Positions 20,001 through 27,563 of a DNA stretch of 64,000 bases are shown one piece after another (the first letter of the stretch is position 1; each line of letters starts with the position of its first letter). Where the stretch lies: the NCBI RefSeq assembly GCF_041355105.1, contig NZ_JBFUPK010000001.1, positions 434,001 through 498,000 on the forward strand. The letters run 5' to 3'. This DNA is from Terriglobus sp. RCC_193. GTDB taxonomy: Bacteria > Acidobacteriota > Terriglobia > Terriglobales > Acidobacteriaceae. The notes under the pieces were generated by a model, which made no database searches, was not told the origin of the DNA, and was given only the letters and a program-made list of their open reading frames with translations. The position numbers and the translations under genes were made by a program.

Positions 20001-20540
20001 TCCAGAGACCATACCGCTGGAGGCATTGAATTGCAAACCAGTGGGCAGGGAGCCGGAAGCAAGCGATAAACGTGCGGGGTTCGAGCCGCCATTTGTTGAT
20101 ACGGTTGCCGTGTATGGAGTGTCGACGGACGCATCGTTGAGCGTCGCTGTCAGTGTAAGTTCGGGATTGACGGTGACCTCAAACTTGCCGATGGTATCTT
20201 CCGTTGCAGCTATGACATGTATCTGTGATGCAACCGTGGGAGGAGCTGTATATAGTACGGAATCATTGCTGGGGACGACTGTTCCGCAACTGGTGCTGCT
20301 ACATCCTGTCCCGGTCAGAACCCATTTGGCCGAAGCTGGAACAGCCTGTGGAACCTGAACCGTCTGTCCGGCGTTCATGGTAACCGCGGTGCCCGAAGTG
20401 GCAGCGATTACGTGATAGCCCGATCCGCAACCATTCACCAGCCCAAGTGAACAAAAAGTCATGGCCAGAAGTACAGCTTTTATTGCCGGCCGGGCAAAAA
20501 GTGTTTGTAGGAAATGGTGTGGGGTACTGCGAAGGTGCAT
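17007..20540 (-). CDS. Large lipoprotein with Ig-like (He_PIG) repeats, IPT/TIG domain and parallel beta-helix
   Basis: The product is 1177 residues. The N-terminus has a lipoprotein-type signal (SLGLVNGC, Cys38). About six He_PIG-type Ig modules follow (roughly residues 125-650), each with a core like TVGTAYTGIIGVSGG...LTGTPTTAGSYSL. Next is an IPT/TIG domain (VYVRIFGSHFGSSQGSSSV) and a right-handed beta-helix region (about 750-1177) rich in N-N-x-V-x-x turns and Asp/His pairs (YDSYCDGIGL-like: VTNSYCDGIGLASVDPS). Beta-helix proteins of this type are often polysaccharide lyases, hydrolases or epimerases. GGAG lies 8 nt before the ATG. It sits within the EPS island, and its last ~500 residues are paralogous to the product at 22623-24236, so action on the exported polymer is likely. 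Confidence 0.85.
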   Translation of the reverse strand: MHLRSTPHHFLQTLFARPAIKAVLLAMTFCSLGLVNGCGSGYHVIAATSGTAVTMNAGQTVQVPQAVPASAKWVLTGTGCSSTSCGTVVPSNDSVLYTAPPTVASQIHVIAATEDTIGKFEVTVNPELTLTATLNDASVDTPYTATVSTNGGSNPARLSLASGSLPTGLQFNASSGMVSGTPKVDGDYPVTFQATDASAAATATALHRTLRVRHRASNSSVTITTSSLPAGTVNTAYSAQVQAGGGTTPYTWSITSGSLPTGLALSRNGVLSGTPTSPGTASFAVQVADSNGASTSASLMLSILTNNTSPTPTTLSITAPAAGTVGTAYTGIIGVSGGAAPYVCSVTSGSLPAGLSLSGCSLTGTPTTAGSYSLTVKATDSSSSANSSTANITIIIGTTATPAKLAIGAPSAATVGTIYSSAIAVSGGTGPYTCSITSGTLPAGIARNNCALTGTPTASGTFALGIKATDSSNPVNSGSATVSLAVNATASQLSLTAPPVATVGKTYSGNIGVSGGTAPYTCSLASGTLPAGLKLNNCTLTGTPTTAGSSALSIKATDSGSTIASTTANVVVTVNTAATTLTLSSPAAATVGIAYTGTIGVSGGTAPYTCALASGTLPAGLTLNNCTLTGTPTTAGSSTLSIKATDSSSPANVTTANVTVVVNSASSTTPAGAPHINYTDLNVGSGTGGDNGNGVYVRIFGSHFGSSQGSSSVTLGAPLVTSCTLCSWSDTQIIAQLGSSATTGQIVATVNGLQSNGVPFTVTPTTIVFVSPNGSDSNSGSFTSPFKTWRAAFNSVTSNDSKSPSQNTVIYLEPGTDVTFDDGRGYKAAISTDIGGTSTTNQLSIVGYPGGTVNVGSSSITNGVHGWGKFITIANLNIVGQSSAIDAEAGNTRIINNSFSCPAPPSGLGGTACVLGETTDPTETWVFQGNNVHDTGGNVDKTYHAVYFSSNVNHADVGWNNVGQNFKGYCRGIMFHATLGSNQFDLHIHDNIVTNSYCDGIGLASVDPSKGTVEIYNNVVAHAALATNPYGVANEAGIAINSDPAGSSSGNVEVYNNTVVDAGAYLIGNQNGCFGVVTSGAGIHLTNNICYQPLPTQPYIEKGSTNVSGSNNLWFGAGAAPTWDSAPLTSDPLFLSTSIFSLQSQSPASGNGTTSIMSPFDILGVPRGSRPSLGAYQ
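18601..18940. repeat. Near-identical copies of an 88-codon Ig-module repeat
   Basis: Blocks beginning GAATCAGTCGCCTTGATGGA at 18601 and 18865 are nearly identical for about 75 nt, 264 nt apart, which equals 88 codons. They encode adjacent Ig modules of the lipoprotein and point to recent tandem duplication or gene conversion. Neighbouring modules on either side are more diverged. Confidence 0.75.
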
Positions 20541-20640
20541 TTGCTGACTCCATTTTTGGAAAACAAGAAAGACTTAGGCTTCGCAGGGGGGGCGAAACCG
20601 GAGGATATCGGTTCAGTCTGAATATCGTGTGCAAGTAATT

Positions 20641-20720
20641 GCAATTTCGGAGCCTTTCGCACTGAAAGGCGTAAGTCATTGATTTTGCATACAACGCTTT
20701 AGAAATAAGGAACTTATTTC
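20641..20720. promoter_or_regulatory. Divergent control region with palindromes and a weak minus-strand -24/-12 site
   Basis: The 249-nt gap between the lipoprotein gene (minus) and the acyltransferase gene (plus) has GCCTTTC-gcact-GAAAGGC (20652-20670) and GAAATAAG-gaa-CTTATTTC (20702-20720). On the minus strand AGGCTCCGAAATTGCA has GG-N10-GC spacing with a perfect -12 TTGC but a poorer -24. On the plus strand TTGGAGAGGTACGTGCA (20764-20779) also fits, but its start would fall on the ATG. Confidence 0.3.
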
Positions 20721-20789
20721 CTCTCCTGCAGCAGTTTTTTCCATGCCACATGGAGTTTTAAGTTGGAGAGGTACGTGCACTGGAACTGA

Positions 20790-21374
20790 ATGGGTGAAAA
20801 ATTGATCTCAGATTTTCAAGCCGATTGTGCGAGGTATGCGGCGTCCGGTGAATCTGGTCGCCGTATGGCACTCAATCCCGCGGTTTGGTGCCTCTTTTGG
20901 TATCGTCTGGGGCGCTGGATCTATAGGCCTCGCGGGACACAGATTTTCTGGATACCGGCTAAAGTGATTCACATTTTCGGTACGACGTTTTTCGAGGCGT
21001 TTCTCCAGATGCGCCTGAATGTAAGAGCACACATTGGACCGGGATTGCTGATTGCACATTGCGGCGGCATCACCCTTCATCCTGATGTGGTAATTGGCAG
21101 TCATTGCGATCTGGCGCACCATGTGACCCTGGGTACTCGCGGCGTAGGTTCACAGGGGGTACCTCGGCTGGGAAATAACGTTTATGTGGGAACGGGAGCC
21201 GTGCTCATTGGTCCCATCGTGATCGGGGACGGTGCGCGCATCGCTGCCAATTCGCTGGTGACCCGCGACGTTCCTGCGGGCACCACGGTCATGGGAGTTC
21301 CGGCCTGTATTGTGAAGCGGCGTTCCACGGTGTTCGATGTGCAGGTAGAGGAAGAGTGTCTGATCGATGCCTAA
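20790..21374 (+). CDS. Serine-acetyltransferase-like hexapeptide acyltransferase
   Basis: A 194-residue left-handed beta-helix acyltransferase. The N-terminal helical part (NPAVWCLFWYRLGRWIY) and the hexapeptide repeats (AHIGPGLLIAHCGGITLHP, VIGSHCDLAHHVTLGTRG, VYVGTGAVLIGPIVIGDG) resemble CysE. The sequence is shorter than housekeeping CysE and lacks its full N-terminal helical domain, as is usual for copies in polysaccharide clusters that O-acetylate sugars. It overlaps the following glycosyltransferase by 8 nt, so the two are co-translated. Acetylation of the EPS is inferred from context; serine as substrate cannot be excluded. Confidence 0.85.
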   Translation: MGEKLISDFQADCARYAASGESGRRMALNPAVWCLFWYRLGRWIYRPRGTQIFWIPAKVIHIFGTTFFEAFLQMRLNVRAHIGPGLLIAHCGGITLHPDVVIGSHCDLAHHVTLGTRGVGSQGVPRLGNNVYVGTGAVLIGPIVIGDGARIAANSLVTRDVPAGTTVMGVPACIVKRRSTVFDVQVEEECLIDA

Positions 21375-22626
21375 CGAACGTCCGCTTCTGCTGTTTGTCG
21401 CGCCGTACTTTGCCCCAGGATATTGCGGTGGCGTCGTTCAGATTTACCTGGGGTTGCTGCGTCAGTTCAAGGGCTTTCGAATTGTAGTGGTTGCCGATAA
21501 CTGGAACGTGAATCCAGAGATCGCGCGCGACTGGGATGATATGGCGGATGAGTCTTTCGGGTTTTCGATGGAACGACTGGACGCATTCGAGTTTCATCTG
21601 CCTCAGAATGCACATTCGTCTCTTGCAAAAGCGTGTCTATTACTGCCTTCGCTGCTACGTTTTTTTACTCGCGGAAGAAGGCAGTGGAGGGCACTATGCA
21701 AGAAATATACGCCGTCGGTCATCGTGTGTGGAGGTACTTACTCTGCTGGTTGGCTAATGCCAGCAAATCCATCGCATTCCTTGTTGGTGAACTACGTTCA
21801 TGGCGAAGAACTCACGATGCAGGTAGTACCCGCATTTTTGCAACCGATGATGCGTGCGTACCAGAGGCGTAGTCTTCGAGATGCAGATATGAATATCGCA
21901 GTCAGTCGTTATACGGCGGATCTGATCACGCGGATGTCCGATCGCGTGACTGTGCTACCGAACTTCATCGATCATGGTCGGTTCTATGTATCTGGTAGGC
22001 GAGAAGAACTCCGCAGTCGTTATGGATGGTGTGATAAGAAGGTGTTGCTTACGGTCGCTCGGCTTGAACCCAGGAAGGGAATTGATCAAGCCCTCCGAGC
22101 ACTTTCTCATTTAAAAAAATATGGTCGTCTGCAACGTGATTGGCGGTATGTCATTGCGGGTAAGGGAACAGAACTTGCAGCGCTTCGTCGCCTTACCAGC
22201 GAGCTCGAACTTGAAAGTGTGGTGGAGTTCCTGGGTTTCATTTCCGATGAAGACTTACCGGGATGTTATGAGGCAGCAGATGTTTTCTTACAACCCAACC
22301 GCAATCTGAATGGAGATACGGAAGGTTTTGGCGTGGTTTTTCTCGAAGCTGCAGCCTGTGGTTTACCCGTTATTGGCGGTGTGGCTGGAGGCACCGGCGA
22401 TGCGATTGATCACGGGCGAAACGGATTGCTAGTGGACAGCGAATCTGTTTCAGAGATTGCAGATGCTATTGCATTGCTTCTGTCGGATGATGAAATGCGC
22501 TGCCGATTTCGTCTGCATGGACTTGCATGGGCATCGCACTTCGATATTGAAAAGGGAAGGGTTGGCTTTGAGAAGATACTGTTGCAACTTATGCAACAAA
22601 ACAAGAAGCCACGAGTTGTATCTTAA
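21367..22626 (+). CDS. Glycosyltransferase, GT4 family
   Basis: A 419-residue GT-B enzyme. The N-terminal acceptor domain starts LLLFVAPYFAPGYCGGVVQI; the C-terminal donor domain contains LTVARLEPRKGIDQALRAL, the loop DVFLQPNRN, and the E-x7-E element EGFGVVFLEAAACGLPVIGG. These are retaining GT4 hallmarks. It is expected to transfer a sugar from a nucleotide sugar to the lipid-linked repeat unit at the inner face of the membrane. It overlaps the acyltransferase gene by 8 nt, and its stop codon overlaps that of the convergent beta-helix gene by 3 nt (22623-22626 shared). Sugar specificity is unknown. Confidence 0.9.
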   Translation: MPNERPLLLFVAPYFAPGYCGGVVQIYLGLLRQFKGFRIVVVADNWNVNPEIARDWDDMADESFGFSMERLDAFEFHLPQNAHSSLAKACLLLPSLLRFFTRGRRQWRALCKKYTPSVIVCGGTYSAGWLMPANPSHSLLVNYVHGEELTMQVVPAFLQPMMRAYQRRSLRDADMNIAVSRYTADLITRMSDRVTVLPNFIDHGRFYVSGRREELRSRYGWCDKKVLLTVARLEPRKGIDQALRALSHLKKYGRLQRDWRYVIAGKGTELAALRRLTSELELESVVEFLGFISDEDLPGCYEAADVFLQPNRNLNGDTEGFGVVFLEAAACGLPVIGGVAGGTGDAIDHGRNGLLVDSESVSEIADAIALLLSDDEMRCRFRLHGLAWASHFDIEKGRVGFEKILLQLMQQNKKPRVVS

Positions 22627-24236
22627 AAAGCTCCAACAGCATAGGGCGCTCTGGAAGCTCTCATGCGTCCATCCAGTGTCCAGTTCAATGCAGTAGGGAC
22701 GCCGCGATGCAGCGCGGGGCTGAGGTCAGCAGGTCGAAAATCTCCATTAGCGGGATTTCGCAGTAAGGGATTCATGATTTGGAAACCTTCTGGAAGATGT
22801 GACCGGCCATCCTTACCGGCTTGCAACCACCAGATCAGATTCGCTTCTGCCTGCATTGGGATGGGCCTGCTGTTTGGAGAGAAAAGCGGAATGCCTCCGT
22901 CGAGAACGATGATGTTGTTCCGAAGTCTTACACTCTGTTTTGTTGAGCCGCCGGAAAAAGAGATGGCTCCGGAATCCGTGTTTCGCCTGCCTCCACAGCG
23001 AAACATCGTGTTGTTGTAGACATCCACTACGCCACTACTTGCAGGGCCAGCATTGGAGCCGCCTTGTATGTGGATGCAGGCGTAATTGGCGCTGCCATCT
23101 TGTGGATCCGGCCCCGTGCCGACGTTGTAGAGAAGGTTATTGAAGACCTCAACAGGGCCGGCAGAGGGATTGATCGTTGCGAGATTGATCCCGTCGCAAG
23201 CGGTATCGTGAATTACGTTGTCATGGATGTGCAGATCATATTGGTTGCGGCCGGTCCCGGGGTCAGTCGGTGTGGAATGAAACTGTAGACCACGGCATCC
23301 GCGCACGTTTGCAATCGTGTTCCATCCGACATCAATGTGATTGCTGTCGGTGCTGAAATACAGGCCGTGATACACCTTCGTTGTTCTTGGCAGTCCGACG
23401 TCATGGATGGTGTTGCCAAGAAATGCGATGTCGGAGACCTGAGACATTTCGATACAGCCTGTTGGGCCGAATCCATGCGGACAGGTGAAGTCATTACCGA
23501 TAATTCGCCAATCATTGGAGTCGGTAACATCCAGAGCCTCTTGATTTCCGATGAAATGAAGTCCTGCAATGACCCAGTGATCGGATGTTCTTTGTACGTT
23601 TGGGGTCCTGGCTGCGATGCGTGGACCATCGACCTTACCAATCGTGACGCTGGCACCCGGATACGCGACTACCGCAATAGGATTGTCTTTGTGGCCGCTG
23701 CTCATGATGTTCCACGCGGATTCGTAACGATCCAACGCGTTGACGTCTACGCCATCGCGGAGATAAAGAATATCTCCTGCATGTAGTTTGTCGACTGCAG
23801 ACTGGAGTGTTTCACCTTTCTTTTCCGGATAGAAACGAATGTGCCCTGGTCTGACAACAAGATGGATTTCATTGGATGAAACGCCTCTATCCACGTGGAC
23901 TATCACCGCCCCAGACTGGGCCGTGCGTGGTAACTGAAAGGTTACTTTGCGCTCAGACCAAATGGGATAAGTGAATGCGCGGTCGCCGCCGATGGTGATG
24001 TAGGCGGCTCCACGCGTTTCGCCGAAGCCCCTGCCATAAAGTGTGATGAATGCACCCTGATCTGACTCGCCACCTGAGGAGGGCGCGCTGGTCAGGTCGC
24101 TATAGAAGATATGCGGAGGTGATTGCTCTGCGGCAGCCAATCTCGGTGCAAAAAAAAGTGGCAGGAGGAGCAGCGCTCTACAAGGTATCTGCCAGCAACG
24201 GTCGGAAAAATAACGCATATTCCAGGTAGCTTTCAT
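22623..24236 (-). CDS. Secreted IPT/TIG plus right-handed beta-helix protein
   Basis: The protein is 537 residues from MKATWNMRYFSD, with a signal peptide (ALLLLPLFFAPRLAAAEQ). An IPT/TIG domain (FITLYGRGFGETRGAAYITI) is followed by a parallel beta-helix with motifs such as YDLHIHDNVIHDTACDGINL, VEVFNNLLYNVG and VYHGLYFSTDSNHIDVGWN. The same order and many of the same phrases occur in the C-terminal half of the lipoprotein at 17007-20540, so the two are paralogs, this one without Ig repeats. The start is chosen for AAGGA 7 nt upstream; it overlaps the end of the deacetylase gene by 59 nt. It is last in the long minus-strand EPS operon. A lyase, hydrolase or epimerase role on the polymer is inferred. 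Confidence 0.85.
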   Translation of the reverse strand: MKATWNMRYFSDRCWQIPCRALLLLPLFFAPRLAAAEQSPPHIFYSDLTSAPSSGGESDQGAFITLYGRGFGETRGAAYITIGGDRAFTYPIWSERKVTFQLPRTAQSGAVIVHVDRGVSSNEIHLVVRPGHIRFYPEKKGETLQSAVDKLHAGDILYLRDGVDVNALDRYESAWNIMSSGHKDNPIAVVAYPGASVTIGKVDGPRIAARTPNVQRTSDHWVIAGLHFIGNQEALDVTDSNDWRIIGNDFTCPHGFGPTGCIEMSQVSDIAFLGNTIHDVGLPRTTKVYHGLYFSTDSNHIDVGWNTIANVRGCRGLQFHSTPTDPGTGRNQYDLHIHDNVIHDTACDGINLATINPSAGPVEVFNNLLYNVGTGPDPQDGSANYACIHIQGGSNAGPASSGVVDVYNNTMFRCGGRRNTDSGAISFSGGSTKQSVRLRNNIIVLDGGIPLFSPNSRPIPMQAEANLIWWLQAGKDGRSHLPEGFQIMNPLLRNPANGDFRPADLSPALHRGVPTALNWTLDGRMRASRAPYAVGAF

Positions 24237-25251
24237 CAAAGTTTCCTTCTGGCGACAGAACAGATCCATCCCATACGTTGACGCGCGGGATGGCCAATGG
24301 CTCGCTTTCTTTGTGCCAAAGGCCAGGCATTGTTGTGAATCCATAGTGATATCCGCACCTGGCGGTTAGTTCTCGAACGCGTTTGTCTGTGAAGCCGTTT
24401 GGATACGCAATCCAGTATTGCTCCGCATGTTCTGGCATCATGTTACGTTGCAGCTTCGTGGAAGACATTGTTAGTTCTGAAGAGACTTCATCGGATGTCA
24501 AATGTGTGAGGAGAGCGTGCGTGGAAGTGTGCGATCCGACGGAATGACCTGCTCGTGTCAGCGCGCGCATTTCTTCCCAGGTCATGAGCCTCTCCAATAT
24601 GTCTGGCTGGAGAATGGTCATAGAGCTTGCGAGATGTCTCTCGGCATTCTGGATGGCTGCGCAAATCGTTTCTGGTCTGAATTGCTTCAACCAATTCAGG
24701 AGTACTTCTTCTTGCAGAGCACCAGGCGGTAAAGGTATTCCCTCTTTGTCCACGAGGTGAGCAAACACATCCTGAATGGAGATCGGACTCGTTGAATCGT
24801 GCAGCACCCGGGTCAGTCCCAGAGCGCGTTCCGGCCAGAAGGGTTGAGAGTGGCCTGCATATCCAGTTACCGCAAAGAAGCACGCGGATATACCAAATTG
24901 TGCGAGAAGCGGAGCCGCGATTGTGAAATTATCGAGCCAGCCATCGTCGAAGGTAATCAACACACGCGGACGCATATTTGATTCTTCCTGATGATAGTTA
25001 TCTTCAGGTTTAACACAGGTCGCATGTTCGCTGAGATAGTCAAGTAGACTGCGAAAGGCACTTTCGCGAAGAACCATGCCGCGTGGTGAGCGACAGGACT
25101 CAATTGCGTCGTCGGGAATAACACGATGCAAAGTCAGTACAAGTGTGGCACCCGACGTACCTATTTTCTGTTTCGCCATTTTCAGTGCACCGGATGTACT
25201 GAGAGCTTTGAGATAGGCGTGTCGGAGTGTTTGACGTAAACTCATGCTCAT
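24178..25251 (-). CDS. Polysaccharide deacetylase (NodB/CE4 family)
   Basis: A NodB-homology enzyme of about 357 residues expected to remove N- or O-acetyl groups from sugars. Motif 1 is LITFDDGWLDNFTIAAP (catalytic and metal-binding Asp pair) and motif 2 is VGSHTSTHALLTHLT (metal-binding His pair). WIAYPNGFTDKRVRELTARC fits the region around motif 3. No signal peptide or membrane segment is obvious. The ATG at 25251 lies 1 nt past the stop of the upstream GT2 gene; an in-frame GTG at 25275 and an ATG two codons later (25245) are alternatives. It lies between glycosyltransferase and beta-helix genes. Confidence 0.88.
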   Translation of the reverse strand: MSMSLRQTLRHAYLKALSTSGALKMAKQKIGTSGATLVLTLHRVIPDDAIESCRSPRGMVLRESAFRSLLDYLSEHATCVKPEDNYHQEESNMRPRVLITFDDGWLDNFTIAAPLLAQFGISACFFAVTGYAGHSQPFWPERALGLTRVLHDSTSPISIQDVFAHLVDKEGIPLPPGALQEEVLLNWLKQFRPETICAAIQNAERHLASSMTILQPDILERLMTWEEMRALTRAGHSVGSHTSTHALLTHLTSDEVSSELTMSSTKLQRNMMPEHAEQYWIAYPNGFTDKRVRELTARCGYHYGFTTMPGLWHKESEPLAIPRVNVWDGSVLSPEGNFDESYLEYALFFRPLLADTL

Positions 25252-25252
25252 A

Positions 25253-26440
25253 TCAACCTGCATGTGATGTTTCACGTTGTGGTTTCCAGACAGCGTAACG
25301 TTGTCCGCGCAGGAATTTCACAGTTCCCCACAGAGCAGCGCCATTCATCACGCAGAAGTACATCGGTAGCGAAAGGAACTTTCCCTTTTGAAGCGAAGGT
25401 ACGATTGCCACCAGAGCCGCGATGGCATAGAAGGCAAATTGGAGTGCCAAAAGAACGCCATATACAGTGGATGCTCGTAACATCCATGATGATGCGAGCA
25501 TCCCGATCAGGAAGAGCGGGACAGCATATCGCAGCAGCTTGTGAGAGAAGAGTTGCAGCGCAATCCACGGATGCTTCCATGGTGCAAGCAGCTGGCGCAC
25601 ACTGGCGAGGCCTGTTAAAGCACGTGCAATGACACGGACGCGCATGGAAAATTCTTTGGCGGCATTGTGTCCGACATCTTCCCGGGCTAGCGCTCGCGGT
25701 TCAAACTTCACCTTTGCGCCTTGCAGTAGTACATGCATTGGCTCCACAAGATCGCTGATAATACTGGGATCAAGAGGCGTGTATAGACTTCTTCGTACCG
25801 CATAGATGCATCCGCAACAGCCGGTGAGGCTTCCTGCAGCTGACTGCATCTCTCGGATTTGGTTGTCATAACCAGCGTAGGCGCGCGAGGCCACTCCTAC
25901 CGATGAACTGCTGAGGTCGTAGTAGGTATATCTTCCTGAAACGGCTCCTACATTCGGATCGACAAAAGCGCCTGCCAGATATTGCAACGCATCGGGATGG
26001 TATTCCGTTGTGGCATCGGAGAAGACAACGATTTCTCCTTTCGCGCTTCGTATGGCAACGTTCTGTGCATTCGTCTTGCCCGCCTGCTGTGGCACGACAA
26101 TAAGCTCAACGCCTTCCGGGGAAAAGAAGCGGACAACGTCTTCTGTCGCGTCAGTCGATCCATCCGAAGCGACAAGGATCTGCAGCTTCTCCTTTGGATA
26201 GTTCAATTCGAGGCACTGAAGGAGCTTTCTTCCGATATTGGCTGCTTCATCGTGGGCACAGATAAGCAGTGTGAGTGTAGGCGAAGTGGATGGTGTGGTT
26301 GCGCAATGTTTTCTAAAACGAGTGATCAGGCACAGCAGTGTCGGATACCCAACGTAGGTGTAGCCAATGGCAGTTGCACATGTCCAGAAGAGGATGGACC
26401 ACGGTGATACATCCGACGCACTAGGTAGCGAGAAGAGCAT
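25253..26440 (-). CDS. Glycosyltransferase, GT2 family, membrane-associated
   Basis: A 395-residue GT-A enzyme. An N-terminal helix (ILFWTCATAIGYTYVGYPTLL) anchors it. The GT2 domain shows LLICAHDEAANIGRKLLQCL, ILVASDGSTDATEDVV, the D-x-D-like FSDATTEYHPDAL, and acceptor-side LTGCCGCIYAVRRSLY. The C-terminal ~110 residues hold about three membrane helices (LLRYAVPLFLIGMLASSWML, AFYAIAALVAIVPSL). This layout resembles processive or Und-P-utilising family 2 enzymes. GGAGG precedes the ATG by 6 nt, and the gene overlaps the upstream GT4 gene by 20 nt. Confidence 0.88.
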   Translation of the reverse strand: MLFSLPSASDVSPWSILFWTCATAIGYTYVGYPTLLCLITRFRKHCATTPSTSPTLTLLICAHDEAANIGRKLLQCLELNYPKEKLQILVASDGSTDATEDVVRFFSPEGVELIVVPQQAGKTNAQNVAIRSAKGEIVVFSDATTEYHPDALQYLAGAFVDPNVGAVSGRYTYYDLSSSSVGVASRAYAGYDNQIREMQSAAGSLTGCCGCIYAVRRSLYTPLDPSIISDLVEPMHVLLQGAKVKFEPRALAREDVGHNAAKEFSMRVRVIARALTGLASVRQLLAPWKHPWIALQLFSHKLLRYAVPLFLIGMLASSWMLRASTVYGVLLALQFAFYAIAALVAIVPSLQKGKFLSLPMYFCVMNGAALWGTVKFLRGQRYAVWKPQRETSHAG

Positions 26441-27563
26441 CGTATACCTCCACGTGCTGCGAAACCATTGCCTGAATTGAGAAATGTGTCTCTACAAGTT
26501 CGCGAGCGGCGTTGCCCATATATGTCCGGCGCGTTCTGTCATTTATGAGTGCGACGATGTGATCTGCGGCGGCCTGGTAGTCTTCGTTGGGAACCAGGTA
26601 ACCTGTCATGCCATCCGTCACCGCTTCAGATGTGCCACCTACATCGGTTGCAACGACTGGAAGCCTTGCCGCCATCGCTTCAATCACTACGTTGGGAAAT
26701 CCCTCCGTACGCGAGAGTAGGGCGAAGATGTCGGAGTCATGAAGTAAGCCGGGGATGTCTTCCACGTGACCTAGAAAACGAACGCAATGTTCAAGGTTCG
26801 ATTCGCGAACCATGTTGCGCAGTTCTTGCAAGTGCTCGCGGTCCGTCCAGTCGCCTGCAATTGCAAACATTGCTTTGGAGTGTTGTTGATGGACGATAGC
26901 CGCAGCCTTGATGAAGACATCGACACCCTTCCAGGGATTGATATTTGCAATCGTCGTGATGAGGAATGCGTCGTTGGGAATGTTGTGTAGGAGTCGCAGT
27001 TCTGAAGCGTGCGGCGAGAGTTCATAACGTTCCAGCGCGACACCGTTGTGCACGATGGAGATTTTCTTCGCTGTGATGCGATCCTTCTCACGATGCCATC
27101 GTGCCACTTTCTCCGATACCGCAAAGACATGACTGTATAACGGAGCCAGCAACCGATAGAGCAGGTTATGCTTTGCCGTTCGCAGGATCCCCATATCGCG
27201 GCGGCTGGAGCAGATAGTTGTCACACCCGCAAGACGGCTTGCAATGGCGCCAAAGAGGTCTGCACTTTCAAAGTATGTCTGGACGAGGCATACGTTGCGT
27301 TCGCGGATCATTTCACGGAGATGGTTCAAGGTTTGCAGACCTTGTTTTGAGAGGCATGAACGTGTCGGCAACACGGTAATCTCATCGACAAGTTTGTAAG
27401 CTTCGGGACTGGGATTATCCCGCAGGGTCACGACTGTAACCCTGTATCCACGCTCCGGAAGCGATCGTGCGAGTGCGAACATCATGCGCTCTGCGCCGCC
27501 CAGCTCTGTTAGCTGATCAATGATGAACATCACGGATCGCGATTCTGTGGGCCCATGTTTCAT
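26421..27563 (-). CDS. Glycosyltransferase, GT4 family
   Basis: A 380-residue GT-B enzyme with FIIDQLTELGGAERMMFALA at the N-terminus. ISIVHNGVALERYELSPH sits at the domain junction. The donor domain has TTIANINPWKGVDVFIKAAA, FLGHVEDIPGLLHDSDIFAL, and the E-x7-E motif TEGFPNVVIEAMAARLPVVA. It is predicted to add one sugar of the repeat unit. Its ATG overlaps the Wzy-like stop (ATGA), so it is translationally coupled to the polymerase gene. Confidence 0.9.
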   Translation of the reverse strand: MKHGPTESRSVMFIIDQLTELGGAERMMFALARSLPERGYRVTVVTLRDNPSPEAYKLVDEITVLPTRSCLSKQGLQTLNHLREMIRERNVCLVQTYFESADLFGAIASRLAGVTTICSSRRDMGILRTAKHNLLYRLLAPLYSHVFAVSEKVARWHREKDRITAKKISIVHNGVALERYELSPHASELRLLHNIPNDAFLITTIANINPWKGVDVFIKAAAIVHQQHSKAMFAIAGDWTDREHLQELRNMVRESNLEHCVRFLGHVEDIPGLLHDSDIFALLSRTEGFPNVVIEAMAARLPVVATDVGGTSEAVTDGMTGYLVPNEDYQAAADHIVALINDRTRRTYMGNAARELVETHFSIQAMVSQHVEVYDALLAT

